From assembly GCA_021784595.1 (NCBI GenBank), contig JAJYHT010000070.1:1-60514 (forward strand): a stretch of DNA of 60,514 nt. Direction: 5' to 3'. This document shows positions 1-9,123 of this stretch, piece after piece; position 1 is the stretch's first letter; each line of letters begins with the position of its first letter. Under the pieces are notes generated by a model. It worked only from the letters and a program-made list of their open reading frames with translations, was not told the origin of the DNA and did not search any database. The stretch is from Bacillota bacterium. GTDB taxonomy: Bacteria > Bacillota > Sulfobacillia > Sulfobacillales > Sulfobacillaceae. A program made the translations under genes and the position numbers.

Positions 1-713
1 GGGAAGTGCACCGTCCATTGCACTTGACCCGCTTTGTTCAACAACAGGGCATCATTGCCATCGATCTGGGTCACCAGCATCCCGCCCTGAGGTGCGGGAA
101 AATCTCCATTGGGTGCTGCATAGGTGGTGGGGGGATTAACCGCCATGACCCCGGTTTGCCCATATTGTTTGACAATGCGCTTGGTCTGCCGACTTATGAA
201 AAGGATACGCTGATTGCGGATGTCGGCAACCGTTATCATGTCTCCCGCAGGGGTTTGGTACAAAAATGCATCGTCTGGCGTGTTAAGATAGCCGGGGAGA
301 GATCCCGGCACGCCTGGGTGGCCATAACTCCAGACAATCTTTCTGGTCTTGAAATTCAAGATGGAGACCACGTTGTAGCCTTCTTGGTTCGTAATGATCT
401 CATCCCAGTGCGGCCCAAAAAAGACGTCATCGTCGTCATGCAACTGTGATGGATGTCCCGGTTGAGGATATTGCCAGATGATCTGTTTTTGCGGGTTGAC
501 CAAAAGAATCCGATTGTTGCGGGAATCCGCAATCAACACATCCCCTGGCAAAGCCGAGGTGGGTCCAGCACTGCGCCATAACTTCGGTTTGGACGCGGCT
601 GGCACATGATGGGTGGCAGGCGGTTTAGGAGAAGCTTGGGGTGGGATGCCACACCCCGCCGCAAAGGCGCCTAATCCTGCAATGCCCAACAGGTGCTTTA
701 ACGATCGCTTCAT
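1..713 (-). CDS. Lipoprotein with beta-propeller-like repeats (partial, runs off left edge)
   Basis: Reading the minus strand from the ATG at 713 gives an open frame to base 1 with no stop, so the 3' end lies outside the window. A second ATG at 716 is possible, but GGAG upstream is better spaced for 713. The N-terminus is a lipoprotein signal: KR, a hydrophobic stretch, then lipobox FAAGC near residue 21. A Pro/Ala-rich linker follows, then short repeats such as VLIADSRNNRILLV, ITVADIRNQRILFI and MLVTQIDGNDALLL. These resemble NHL or PQQ-like beta-propeller blades. I infer a surface-anchored beta-propeller protein of unknown ligand. No enzyme motif is visible in the part present. Confidence 0.75.
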   Translation of the reverse strand, partial: MKRSLKHLLGIAGLGAFAAGCGIPPQASPKPPATHHVPAASKPKLWRSAGPTSALPGDVLIADSRNNRILLVNPQKQIIWQYPQPGHPSQLHDDDDVFFGPHWDEIITNQEGYNVVSILNFKTRKIVWSYGHPGVPGSLPGYLNTPDDAFLYQTPAGDMITVADIRNQRILFISRQTKRIVKQYGQTGVMAVNPPTTYAAPNGDFPAPQGGMLVTQIDGNDALLLNKAGQVQWTVHF

Positions 714-716
714 CAT

Positions 717-1183
717 ATCGCTCCATTCTGTCGATGATAACAAGAAGGACGCTGCCCGTTGCCGGTAGCGTCTCCTATGATGCCAACTCGGGGTGTACAA
801 GCTATATTGTTCTATAGTGCCATAACGGTATCCCCATAAACGACAACTTAACACAATTAAAAATTATAATGCCTCGATTTAAGAATTTGCTAAGAATATG
901 ACATAAAACGACATATTGACATGCATGGCATTTTTACATGGACCGCTTGCGATATCCCAGATACTCCACGAATACGCCTGGCACACAGCAATTTTTCCCA
1001 AGTTCTGGACACTTGATGAGAAAGCTCAGTGCCAGACTGTGTGTGTCGAGGCTCTATGGCTCCTTTGGTGCGGTAAAGACGAAATCCGGTCTTCTCGGAC
1101 TAGACCTAGAAACAGCCGAAAGGTTGCTCGCCGTCACAAACTACTCCATAATTCAAGGAGATTCGACACCTCGGGGGTTATGG
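717..1183. other. Intergenic region between lipoprotein gene and Wadjet operon
   Basis: The middle part (about 840-935) is AT-rich and should hold the divergent promoters, but no -35/-10 pair is convincing. TATAAT at 865-870 lacks a good -35, and TTGACA at 916-921 lacks a good -10. From 938 the jetA frame is open upstream of the chosen start, but that stretch does not look like JetA sequence. Confidence 0.5.
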
Positions 1184-2641
1184 ATGAACACTTTATTTGA
1201 TATTGTACCGGAAACCTTTTTCTCCTTGTTAGCGGCTCCCAACCGACGCCTGTATGCCCGGGCGCTGATGGTGGTGCGCGACTGTTATCGCCGTGAAATG
1301 AAGTTTGTGCGGTCGGATTTGGTTTCCTACTTTCTCAATGACTTGCAGCCTGACTTGCTTCAACAGGTGGAACAGGAGGATGATGCGGGCGAGCTGAGGA
1401 ATTTATCGGACCGCGCTCACTTGCTAGTCCGCCGGCTGATTGAGACTGGATGGCTGGTCACCGACGTGGATGATCAGACACTGGAAGAGACCATCCTGAT
1501 ACCGGACTATGCCGCTCAAGTCTTAGCCACCCTCTACCAAATCGAAAATCCCTCGGCACCGACGTACAATACGTCTGTCTATGCGGCATACTCCGCACTC
1601 AGAACAGCCGATGCCGAACGCAATGAACTGGTCGCACAAGGACTTGAAGCGGCACAGGGACATATTGAAAGTCTGCAGGACAACCTTCGCATGTTAATGC
1701 ATAACCTGCGGCAATTTTATAAAGATGTTCACCAATTCACCGAGGTGCCCCAGGTGCTTACCCAGCATTTCGACCAATATCTAGAGGAATTGGGCACCAA
1801 AATCTATCATCCGTTAAAGACGAGTGACAGCTTTTACCGGTTTCAGGCGCCAATGCGGGCCATTTTGCAAAACTGGCTGCGAGATCTTGGCATGCAGGAG
1901 TTGTTGGTGCAATCGGTTCAGCGGCATGACCAGTCGCAGACGCCAGAATCAGCGCGCAGCGAGGTATTGAGCCGTCTCTACGGACTCTCTGAAAACCTGG
2001 AGCAAGTGGACCGCTTCCTGCAAGAAATCGATCGCCGCAACGCCGCCTACACCCGTTCGGCCACGGCCCGGGTGCGCTACTTGCTCAATACCAATCGCGA
2101 TATTAAAGGCGAATTGATTGAGTTGATGAAAGCCTTGCCGGCATTAGGCGAGGAGGCTTCCGAGGATTTTGACGATGTCTTGGATATCGCCGTAACCCGG
2201 GTCCGCTACGCCGATCCGGAGCGCCTCTATCGCGAACCCCGGTCACGTCAAGAAAAGGCGAGTCAGCCGCTCTCAAAACGTCATCCGCTGGCGGATCAGG
2301 CGTTGGCCAAAGAGGTCTTCGAACTCATGCAGCAGCGCCAGAGCCTTTATGCGGACCAAGCTCTGGTACGCTTTTTGGACAGCCAGCGCCCGGCCGGCTC
2401 GGATCGGGTCGGTGCCTCTGAGCTTAATTTGGGTAGTGTGGAAGACTTTTTGCGCACCCTGTTGGCCACGGTGAAAAGCGACGAACTGGAGTTTTTGTAC
2501 CAGGTGCAAGGTCCCGACGGAACCGCCGGGGTTCAGCGGGGTCAGTACCGGATTCCAGACATGACCTTTATCCTTAAAGATCCCACTCGAACGTCGGTCG
2601 ATGACGAGGGAAAGCAGGTCGCCGTTAATGGAGTGGAGTAA
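1184..2641 (+). CDS. jetA: Wadjet protein JetA (kleisin-like subunit)
   Basis: First gene of a JetABCD (Wadjet) operon. JetA is the MukF/kleisin-like subunit that bridges the JetC SMC ATPase heads and recruits JetB; the complex extrudes DNA loops and senses small circular DNA. About 485 residues. The start is placed at the ATG giving MNTLFDIVPETFFSLL, because JetA proteins I recall begin with LFD-x-x-PE-x-FFSLL. The open frame reaches back to 938, but those 82 codons are unlike the family; GGGGG sits six bases before the chosen ATG. The middle is helical and rich in Gln, Glu and Leu. The stop overlaps the start of jetB. The N-terminal motif suggests the type III-like branch; an HMM search would settle this. 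Confidence 0.85.
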   Translation: MNTLFDIVPETFFSLLAAPNRRLYARALMVVRDCYRREMKFVRSDLVSYFLNDLQPDLLQQVEQEDDAGELRNLSDRAHLLVRRLIETGWLVTDVDDQTLEETILIPDYAAQVLATLYQIENPSAPTYNTSVYAAYSALRTADAERNELVAQGLEAAQGHIESLQDNLRMLMHNLRQFYKDVHQFTEVPQVLTQHFDQYLEELGTKIYHPLKTSDSFYRFQAPMRAILQNWLRDLGMQELLVQSVQRHDQSQTPESARSEVLSRLYGLSENLEQVDRFLQEIDRRNAAYTRSATARVRYLLNTNRDIKGELIELMKALPALGEEASEDFDDVLDIAVTRVRYADPERLYREPRSRQEKASQPLSKRHPLADQALAKEVFELMQQRQSLYADQALVRFLDSQRPAGSDRVGASELNLGSVEDFLRTLLATVKSDELEFLYQVQGPDGTAGVQRGQYRIPDMTFILKDPTRTSVDDEGKQVAVNGVE

Positions 2642-3257
2642 AACTTGCCAGGACATGCGTGAAGACGATAGCGAACGATTTTCAGACATTGTGAGTCAGC
2701 TGTTTGACCGGACCTTTATCGTTCGCGAACTTTGGGACGCGCGAGCGCAGCGGATGGTGGCCAACCCCTCTTATCGTTTTGTGACACGATTTTTAGAGTG
2801 TCTCAGAACCTATCTGGACTTTGGGGGATTTGATCTTCAAGTCGATAACGACTTAGGTGTGGTCGCGCTATACAGCCGCTACGGGCGTAATCGGGAACCG
2901 CTGGACAAGGTCACGACCTATTTTCTCATGGCGCTCCGACTGTTATTTATTGAAAAAATGGAACAGGCCAAAATGCGCCAAGAACCCTTGGTGGCACTTT
3001 CTGAGGTATTTAACCGATTGCGGGTGTTGGATTTGACCATGGGCAAATTGCCAGTTAAAGCGGTGGAGAAAACCCTGGCGTCATTGCGCCGCCTTTCCAT
3101 TATCGAACTGGTGGATGGTGATGCCAGTGATCCGGAATCGCGCTGGCTAATCTATCCCAGCATTCGGATATTAGTCCCCGATGAGCGCATTCACGATGCA
3201 TTGGCAAGGATTCAGTCGCTTGAGGCTGCCGGCGCAGGGGAGGAGGAAGATCTGTGA
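2628..3257 (+). CDS. jetB: Wadjet protein JetB (MukE-like subunit)
   Basis: About 209 residues, the usual JetB size. JetB is the MukE/KITE-like winged-helix subunit that binds the JetA kleisin. Visible features are a helical N-terminus with FDRTFIVREL, a central stretch DKVTTYFLMALRLLF, and a C-terminal winged-helix-like segment ending in an acidic tail. The identification rests mainly on position, size and the unmistakable neighbours jetA and jetC. The start is uncertain: ATG at 2628 is preferred, with alternatives at 2601 and 2655 and no strong SD at any of them. The gene overlaps jetA by 14 bases, and its TGA is embedded in the GTGA that starts jetC, so translation is probably coupled. Confidence 0.8.
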   Translation: MEWSKTCQDMREDDSERFSDIVSQLFDRTFIVRELWDARAQRMVANPSYRFVTRFLECLRTYLDFGGFDLQVDNDLGVVALYSRYGRNREPLDKVTTYFLMALRLLFIEKMEQAKMRQEPLVALSEVFNRLRVLDLTMGKLPVKAVEKTLASLRRLSIIELVDGDASDPESRWLIYPSIRILVPDERIHDALARIQSLEAAGAGEEEDL

Positions 3258-6200
3258 AGACGCTGAATCGACTGCTCCTGATCAATTGGCACTATATCGT
3301 GCACGAGGTGCTGGAGTTTGCCCCGGTGACCTTTCTCACCGGGAAGAACGGATCCGGTAAATCCACCATTGTGGATGCCTTGCAAGTACTGATTCTGGGA
3401 GAAACCCAAGGCGCTTTTTTTAACAAGGCTGCCAACAACAGTGTGCGTACGGTCAAGGGATATCTGCGCGGTGAAGTGGCCGAAGACGAGGTGGGAGAGG
3501 CCGTAGCCCTACGAAATGGACCATTTTCCAGCTACATTGTGGGGGAGTTTTACGACCGTCCGCATCGAAAGACATTTTGTTTTGGGGTGGTCTTCGATGT
3601 GGCCAGTGACGGGACCTATCAGCATCGCTTTTTTAAGCTGGACGACGCGTTGCCCGACCATCACTTTATCGAGAACGACGTCCCGTTGAATATCAACGGG
3701 CTGACGCGGTGGCGCAACAACCGGGTGGAAATCTATTCCACCCACAGCAAGTACCAAGATGTGTTCCGGGGCAACATGGGCAATTTGCACAGGAAATTTT
3801 ACCAGTTGTTTCGGCGCGCGGTGCCATTTTCCCCCATGACCGACGTGGCACGCTTCATTTCGGAATTTGTCTGCGATGTCCAACACGAAGTGGATATTGA
3901 AGATATGCGGCAAAATATCCACCATTATCAAGATCTTGAGGAAGACCTGCTGCGTGTGAAGAGCGAAATTGCCGCGCTGGACGAGATCCGCTCGGCAAAT
4001 CAGGGACTAGAGCGCATAGCGCAGCGGCTGGCTGTGTATCAATATCTGACTGCCCGGGCCGAAGTGGACCAGGATCAGGATCGCGTGGCGCACGTCGAGG
4101 GTCAGATCACCCACCTGCAAGCAGAGCAAGAGCGTCTGGCTGCCCAATTGGAAGAGCTTGCAGGACAACAAGTGGAGCTGCACAGTCGCCGGGATCGCTT
4201 AGTTGCGCAAAAGACCAATTCAGGAGTTTTTATCCGTCAACAGGCTTTGGAACATGACCGTCAGTTGGGCGAACAGCAGTGGCGGCAGTTGGTCTACCAA
4301 AGCGACACTCAATCAAAGATCTTGCGCCGTTATCGCGATGCCTGGTGGGCTGCCGGACAAGCACTGTCTGCCATCGAGGATTGGTCGGGACTGGATGAGA
4401 TGGACGGCGCCAGCCGTGCCGTTTCACTCGTGAAAGAGGGCTGGCGAAAGGCCAGTGAAGGACTCATGACTTGGCCGAAATCGTCTGCGCTTCCCCATCG
4501 TCTGTCCGAGGTCGGAGATGGGCCCATTAAATCGGGGCTGTCAAGAGATCAGCTTCAGCAAGCCGTGCAGAGCTGGAGCGCCGCCCACGAGGACTTCAGT
4601 AAGGCACAGCATGTGTTGCACGGGGAGATGGAGGCCAAGACCCTTGATGAGGCGGACCTGACGCAAAGGATTGCCAATTTGCAACAGGGCATTAAGTCAT
4701 GGCCGGCCAATACCCTCAAATTGCGTGCTGTCTTGCAGAATGAACTCAAACGATTGGTCGGGCAGCCGGTGAATGTTGACATTTTTGCCGACGTGCTCGA
4801 GGTGCGAGACGACCAGTGGCAAAACGCCATTGAAGGATATCTCCATACCCAACGCTTCAATCTGCTTGTGGCTCCCGAATACTTTCCCCAGGCTCTGAGC
4901 ATCTACGACCGGGTAAAACAGGGCCAGCACATCTTTGACGTAGGCCTGGTCGACATTGGACGCATTGCCGAACAGAATCCCGCCGCGCAGCCAGGGTCTT
5001 TAGCGGAAGAAATTGTCACCGATAATCGGTACGCCGAGCTTTATGCGAAATATTTGCTGGGTCGGGTGATCAAATGCGCCCAGGTTGGCGATTTGCGCCA
5101 ACACCGGGTGGCCGTCACACCTGACGGGATGTTATACCAGGGCTATGTGGTGCGCCAAATGGATCCCAAGCGTTGGGAAAGTCTTTTCATCGGGCAACGG
5201 GCTTTGGATCAGTCATTGCAGCAAGCACACACCGCATTGGAGCGTGTTCAGCAATGGCTGGCAGTTTGGCAGCCCCGGAACCGTCAGGTAGGAGCATGGA
5301 AAGCGACGCCGGTTCCCGCTATTACAGAGGTGGAGACGATTGGCGATATCGCCCAACAGATTGACGATGAAGCCGAAAGCGTGGCCGCCCGCGTGCGCGA
5401 CGCGGTTCGTGAGCTGAGTCTGTTGGATCTCAGGGAAGTCATGGAAATTGGCCGTCGCATCCAGGTCCTCGATGAGGATTTGAAACGCAATGGAAGCCAA
5501 CGCGACCAAGTCGCTGCAGAACGCGGAGCCGGCGATAATCAGCTGCGGCATTTGCTCCAGGTTGGGCGGCCAGAAGCTCAAGCCCAGTGGGAGACGCACC
5601 AGGAACTTTTGCACAGCCAGTATCAGCCACAGTTTCGGCAAGACATTGGGGAGCCCCGGTATCAAAAAGAATTGGCGCGGCTAGGGTCGGCGGAGAGGGT
5701 GCGGGTTAACTTCGGCAAGGAATTGCTAAAACAAAGCACTCAGCGGGATGATGCCTGGAATGCCCTGATTACCCTGCGGGAAGCCTATAATCTTCAGTTT
5801 AGGGCAGGTCTGGATGTTCATGCAAAAAGCAATCACGAATACGACACTGCCTGGCAGCGGCTGATAAGCTCACAATTGCCGGAGTATGAGGAGAAAATCG
5901 AAGCGGCTCGGCTGCGGGCCCAACAGCAATTTCAAGAAGATTTTGTGGCCAAACTGCGCAACAACATTGAGACCGCGCGCAAGCAGATTGACGACTTGAA
6001 TGACGCTTTGAAAGATATTCGGTGGGGCTCTGACCGTTACCGTTTTCAAGTGGTGCCCAATCGGCATTACCAGAAGTTTTACGACATGATTATGGATGAT
6101 CTGTTACTGCAAGGATATAGCCTTTTCTCCCAGTCGTTTTTAGACCGGCATCAGGATACGGTCAATGAGTTATTTCGCGCTATCGTGACCCGAGATGACA

Positions 6201-6658
6201 ATGATGCCAATCGGCAAGCCCTGTTGGAGCAGAACCTGCATCAGTTTACCGATTACCGGACTTACTTGGATTTCGACCTGGTGGTCAAAGATAGCGAAGG
6301 GCGGGAGTCCCGGCTGTCTCGCGTGATGGCGAAGAAGTCTGGGGGTGAAACCCAGACCCCGTTTTACATTTCGGTCTTGGCGTCTTTTGTTCAGGTGTAC
6401 CGCATTAACCAGGCCGGTTATAACAACACGCTGCGGTTGATTGTCTTCGATGAAGCGTATAGCAAGATGGATCAGCAGCGCATTCGGGAAAGCATCCGCA
6501 TCATTCGGCGTTTGGGCTTGCAAGCCATTTTGGCGGCTCCGTCCGATAAAGTGGCCGATATTAGCCCCTTGGTGGACCGCACCTTATTAGTCGCGCGGGC
6601 GCATGATGTGACCAAAGTTTTCAGCCCGTTTGAGGTGGAGGGCGCGGGGCAGTCATGA
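3254..6658 (+). CDS. jetC: Wadjet protein JetC (SMC/MukB-like ATPase)
   Basis: 1134-residue SMC-type ATPase, the motor of the Wadjet loop-extrusion complex. Walker A is GKNGSGKST near residues 29-37. A long heptad-rich, Gln/Glu/Arg-rich coiled coil fills roughly residues 230-900, interrupted near 480-650 by a globular hinge-like region. The ABC signature KKSGGETQ lies near residue 1025 and Walker B LIVFDEA near 1061. The GTG start at 3254 has an ideal SD (AGGAGGAAG) and overlaps the jetB stop as GTGA; its own stop overlaps jetD as ATGA. All ATPase motifs are intact, so the protein should be active. Confidence 0.93.
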   Translation: MKTLNRLLLINWHYIVHEVLEFAPVTFLTGKNGSGKSTIVDALQVLILGETQGAFFNKAANNSVRTVKGYLRGEVAEDEVGEAVALRNGPFSSYIVGEFYDRPHRKTFCFGVVFDVASDGTYQHRFFKLDDALPDHHFIENDVPLNINGLTRWRNNRVEIYSTHSKYQDVFRGNMGNLHRKFYQLFRRAVPFSPMTDVARFISEFVCDVQHEVDIEDMRQNIHHYQDLEEDLLRVKSEIAALDEIRSANQGLERIAQRLAVYQYLTARAEVDQDQDRVAHVEGQITHLQAEQERLAAQLEELAGQQVELHSRRDRLVAQKTNSGVFIRQQALEHDRQLGEQQWRQLVYQSDTQSKILRRYRDAWWAAGQALSAIEDWSGLDEMDGASRAVSLVKEGWRKASEGLMTWPKSSALPHRLSEVGDGPIKSGLSRDQLQQAVQSWSAAHEDFSKAQHVLHGEMEAKTLDEADLTQRIANLQQGIKSWPANTLKLRAVLQNELKRLVGQPVNVDIFADVLEVRDDQWQNAIEGYLHTQRFNLLVAPEYFPQALSIYDRVKQGQHIFDVGLVDIGRIAEQNPAAQPGSLAEEIVTDNRYAELYAKYLLGRVIKCAQVGDLRQHRVAVTPDGMLYQGYVVRQMDPKRWESLFIGQRALDQSLQQAHTALERVQQWLAVWQPRNRQVGAWKATPVPAITEVETIGDIAQQIDDEAESVAARVRDAVRELSLLDLREVMEIGRRIQVLDEDLKRNGSQRDQVAAERGAGDNQLRHLLQVGRPEAQAQWETHQELLHSQYQPQFRQDIGEPRYQKELARLGSAERVRVNFGKELLKQSTQRDDAWNALITLREAYNLQFRAGLDVHAKSNHEYDTAWQRLISSQLPEYEEKIEAARLRAQQQFQEDFVAKLRNNIETARKQIDDLNDALKDIRWGSDRYRFQVVPNRHYQKFYDMIMDDLLLQGYSLFSQSFLDRHQDTVNELFRAIVTRDDNDANRQALLEQNLHQFTDYRTYLDFDLVVKDSEGRESRLSRVMAKKSGGETQTPFYISVLASFVQVYRINQAGYNNTLRLIVFDEAYSKMDQQRIRESIRIIRRLGLQAILAAPSDKVADISPLVDRTLLVARAHDVTKVFSPFEVEGAGQS

Positions 6659-7926
6659 GTCAGAGCCCATGGGCGGAGCAGATATTGAATGTTTTGTTGG
6701 ACCGCTTTGAGGGGAGTGAAGCGCACGTGCGGGGTACACCATCTAATCGGCGCCCGCAGGTGAGCCTTGAGGACAAAATCCTGCCTGGCTATCAAAGCGG
6801 TGACGCGGACCCTGAGGTGAGGCGCAGGTTTCATCAGACCTTGGAAGAATGGCAGCGCCTAGGTTTAGTGGAACTGAAGTGGATGCGGCACGAAGAAGGC
6901 AATATTTTAGAAAAGGTCTATCTGGAATGGCAGGGCTTGGACCAAGTTTACGCCATGTGTGGTCGCCAGCCATTATCGCAGCGGGCTGACGCGCTGAGAG
7001 AAGAACTTAATGCTTGGGCATCTCGCCTGGCGCTGCCGTGGATGCAGGAATGGCTATGGGATGTGCGCCGATATGTTGAGGAAAAGCGGGCTATCCCCAC
7101 GGCCCTCATCCCGGAAGATCCAGACAAACGAGCGGCTCTGCTGCGGTCGTTAGCTGGGATTGCCGACAAGGGCGAGGAAGAGATGCCGCGTCGGGTTTTC
7201 TCCAGCCGATATCTCGCGCATAGCAAGGAATTTGAGACGGTGGTGGAAAGGCGCCTCTTAGGTCTTCGGCGGCGCTATGGCAAAGGTCATGAATCGATCG
7301 AAGACCTAGACGATGAGGCGCTCTTAAATCAGTTGGGGATTACGTTGGGGGAAGGCAGGATCTCATTGGCAGGTCCACTCACGTTTTCCCTAAACGGCAG
7401 CCCTTCGATAAACGTAGAGTGGTTTCCCCACGGTCTGGCGATGGGATCCTCGGATGTGGCGTTGCTGGACATTGCCGCCATGCCGGTCCGCCGGGTCTTA
7501 ACCATAGAAAACTTGACCTCATACCGGTGGTACTTGGATTTCGAAAAAACATCCGATGAACTGGTGCTGTTCTTAAATGGGTTTCCCAGCCATGGCATGC
7601 GCCGGCTGCTGCAAAATCTGTGGGCATTCAGTCAATCCATGACGCACCCGCCTTGTTTTGAGCATTGGGGCGATATCGATTTCGGCGGTCTGCAGATTTT
7701 AAATCAGTTGCGCCGCACCGTGACGAGGAGTTTCACTCCATGGAGAATGGACGCCGCATTGCTGCAACGTTTTGCCGATGACCGCATCCCGATTGCGGCC
7801 CATTATCGCCAACGTCTGACCAGCTTGCTTGCAGACCCTGAATTTCAGGATCTTTATCCGGTTATTGAAACCATCCTTCGGACTGGGGGAACATTGGAGC
7901 AAGAGGCATTAGCAGGGCGGCTATAA
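6655..7926 (+). CDS. jetD: Wadjet protein JetD (Toprim nuclease subunit)
   Basis: 423 residues. JetD is the topoisomerase VI-like nuclease that cuts circular plasmid DNA after JetABC has extruded it. The C-terminal Toprim-type domain is visible: an acidic VLTIENLTSYRWYL stretch near residue 285, and GDIDFGG near 340, the D-x-D-x-x-G motif that binds the catalytic metal. The N-terminal half is basic and helical, consistent with a winged-helix DNA-binding arm. The ATG start overlaps the jetC stop by ATGA. Having all four subunits intact, in canonical order and coupled by overlaps, argues for a functional defence system. Confidence 0.88.
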   Translation: MSQSPWAEQILNVLLDRFEGSEAHVRGTPSNRRPQVSLEDKILPGYQSGDADPEVRRRFHQTLEEWQRLGLVELKWMRHEEGNILEKVYLEWQGLDQVYAMCGRQPLSQRADALREELNAWASRLALPWMQEWLWDVRRYVEEKRAIPTALIPEDPDKRAALLRSLAGIADKGEEEMPRRVFSSRYLAHSKEFETVVERRLLGLRRRYGKGHESIEDLDDEALLNQLGITLGEGRISLAGPLTFSLNGSPSINVEWFPHGLAMGSSDVALLDIAAMPVRRVLTIENLTSYRWYLDFEKTSDELVLFLNGFPSHGMRRLLQNLWAFSQSMTHPPCFEHWGDIDFGGLQILNQLRRTVTRSFTPWRMDAALLQRFADDRIPIAAHYRQRLTSLLADPEFQDLYPVIETILRTGGTLEQEALAGRL

Positions 7927-8126
7927 GGGCAAGAACACTTGGACGTAAACGACAGTAGCGGTCCCAATGGGCGATGACGCAGTCTTTAGAAAGATAGCGG
8001 CAACATCAGAGGGGTAAATAGTTACCCTGATATGATTGCGTAATAGGTTAAGCATGGAGGAAGAAGAGTACGTGACATGCGCTAAACGAGGACCCGACAG
8101 ACCGAGGCCCTGGATGAGCACTGTGT

Positions 8127-8555
8127 TTACGGTTCATCGATGGTGATGTTCTCGTCACGGAGCCACTCGCGAACCCGTTCCAGGTTGCGCTCGTACTCGA
8201 ACTGGAACCATTGGTCACGTTCTTGGGGGAAGTCCAACAACACGTCCTTAAAACGGCGAAACGGTCTGGGGCCGCTTAGTGCTTGTTGCAACTTGAACTG
8301 CAACAATGTTGAGCTAACCCGGTATGAAAAATCCTGCATATCTCGATAGGCCAGACCCGATTCAATTTGGGGAATGCGAAGATAGGTCACTCCGAAGTTT
8401 GCTTCTATCTCGTTATGCAGTTCATCGTCATCCTCGAAAGCGTCGTTTAGTAGGACGATAGTGCCGTCATGGAGGTTGAGGAAGTACTGATGGTCAAAGA
8501 AGTTGTCCATATACGCATCAACCAGTTCCATGATGTTAAGCCCCGGTATGGTCAT
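8127..8555 (-). CDS. UPF0158 family protein
   Basis: 142 residues. The order of conserved blocks matches the uncharacterised UPF0158 family: a beta-hairpin with YFLNLHDGTIVLL, an acidic patch DDDELH, YLRIPQIES, AYRDMQDF, and the C-terminal signature FRRFKDVLLDFPQERDQWF followed by an Arg/Glu-rich helix. The family has no known enzymatic activity. The ATG at 8555 has an AGGGGGG SD about ten bases upstream. It lies convergent to the Wadjet operon, about 200 bases from jetD, with no sign of co-transcription. No catalytic residues are apparent; cytosolic by sequence. Confidence 0.85.
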   Translation of the reverse strand: MTIPGLNIMELVDAYMDNFFDHQYFLNLHDGTIVLLNDAFEDDDELHNEIEANFGVTYLRIPQIESGLAYRDMQDFSYRVSSTLLQFKLQQALSGPRPFRRFKDVLLDFPQERDQWFQFEYERNLERVREWLRDENITIDEP

Positions 8556-9123
8556 GTACAGATCCCCCCTAAGGTTCCACTACATTATTATATCTCGGTG
8601 GCAATATGCGCGAAATATAGCTGACCATGATTGAAACAGGTTTTTCGCTAGAGCGTGATGGTACTTATAGTGGATGAAGCAGTAAATGGTGTTTGCATTT
8701 TCTTTTGGGGTTTGGTTACTTTTACTAGCGCATTCTCCAAATCTCACCTGCGGTGAATGCGGTTGCTTGAATGGTCGTTGCCGGCGTGCTACAACGCGGC
8801 CATCCAAATCGTCTTTAGGGACTCCTCATAATCAAACCCGGGTCCTCCCTTGTAGCTGGTCCTGCTCGATTCCCCAAAAAGAAGGAAATCTTGCACAAAT
8901 AGCGAAATACTCAATTGGTTAAAAATAACAGTGGAACAGATTGGGTTACTTTTGGTAAAAAGTTGCGGCCAGGGCAAGTATGTAAAAATAATTTCCATGA
9001 TAAACAGAGATGGTTGTAAACCTTGATGGGGGCTACGCCACGTATTGGTCGACATCGGCGTGGACTTACGGCAATGAATTGATAAACATACAATGCAACC
9101 AAAGTAGAAGGAGGTGAAAGTTA
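8556..9123. other. Non-coding region before glycosyltransferase gene
   Basis: Short overlapping open frames here have no SD sites or recognisable domains. GGAGG at 9110-9114 serves the TTG start of the following gene. I see no RNA gene or mobile element. Confidence 0.4.

Noticed and set aside
6-449. 147-codon plus-strand frame at the left edge
   Set aside because: The opposite strand encodes a lipoprotein with signal peptide and repeats; this frame has no SD or motif.
8054-8146. Thirty-codon frame starting MEEEEYVTC between jetD and the UPF0158 gene
   Set aside because: No SD upstream and it overlaps the end of the UPF0158 gene.
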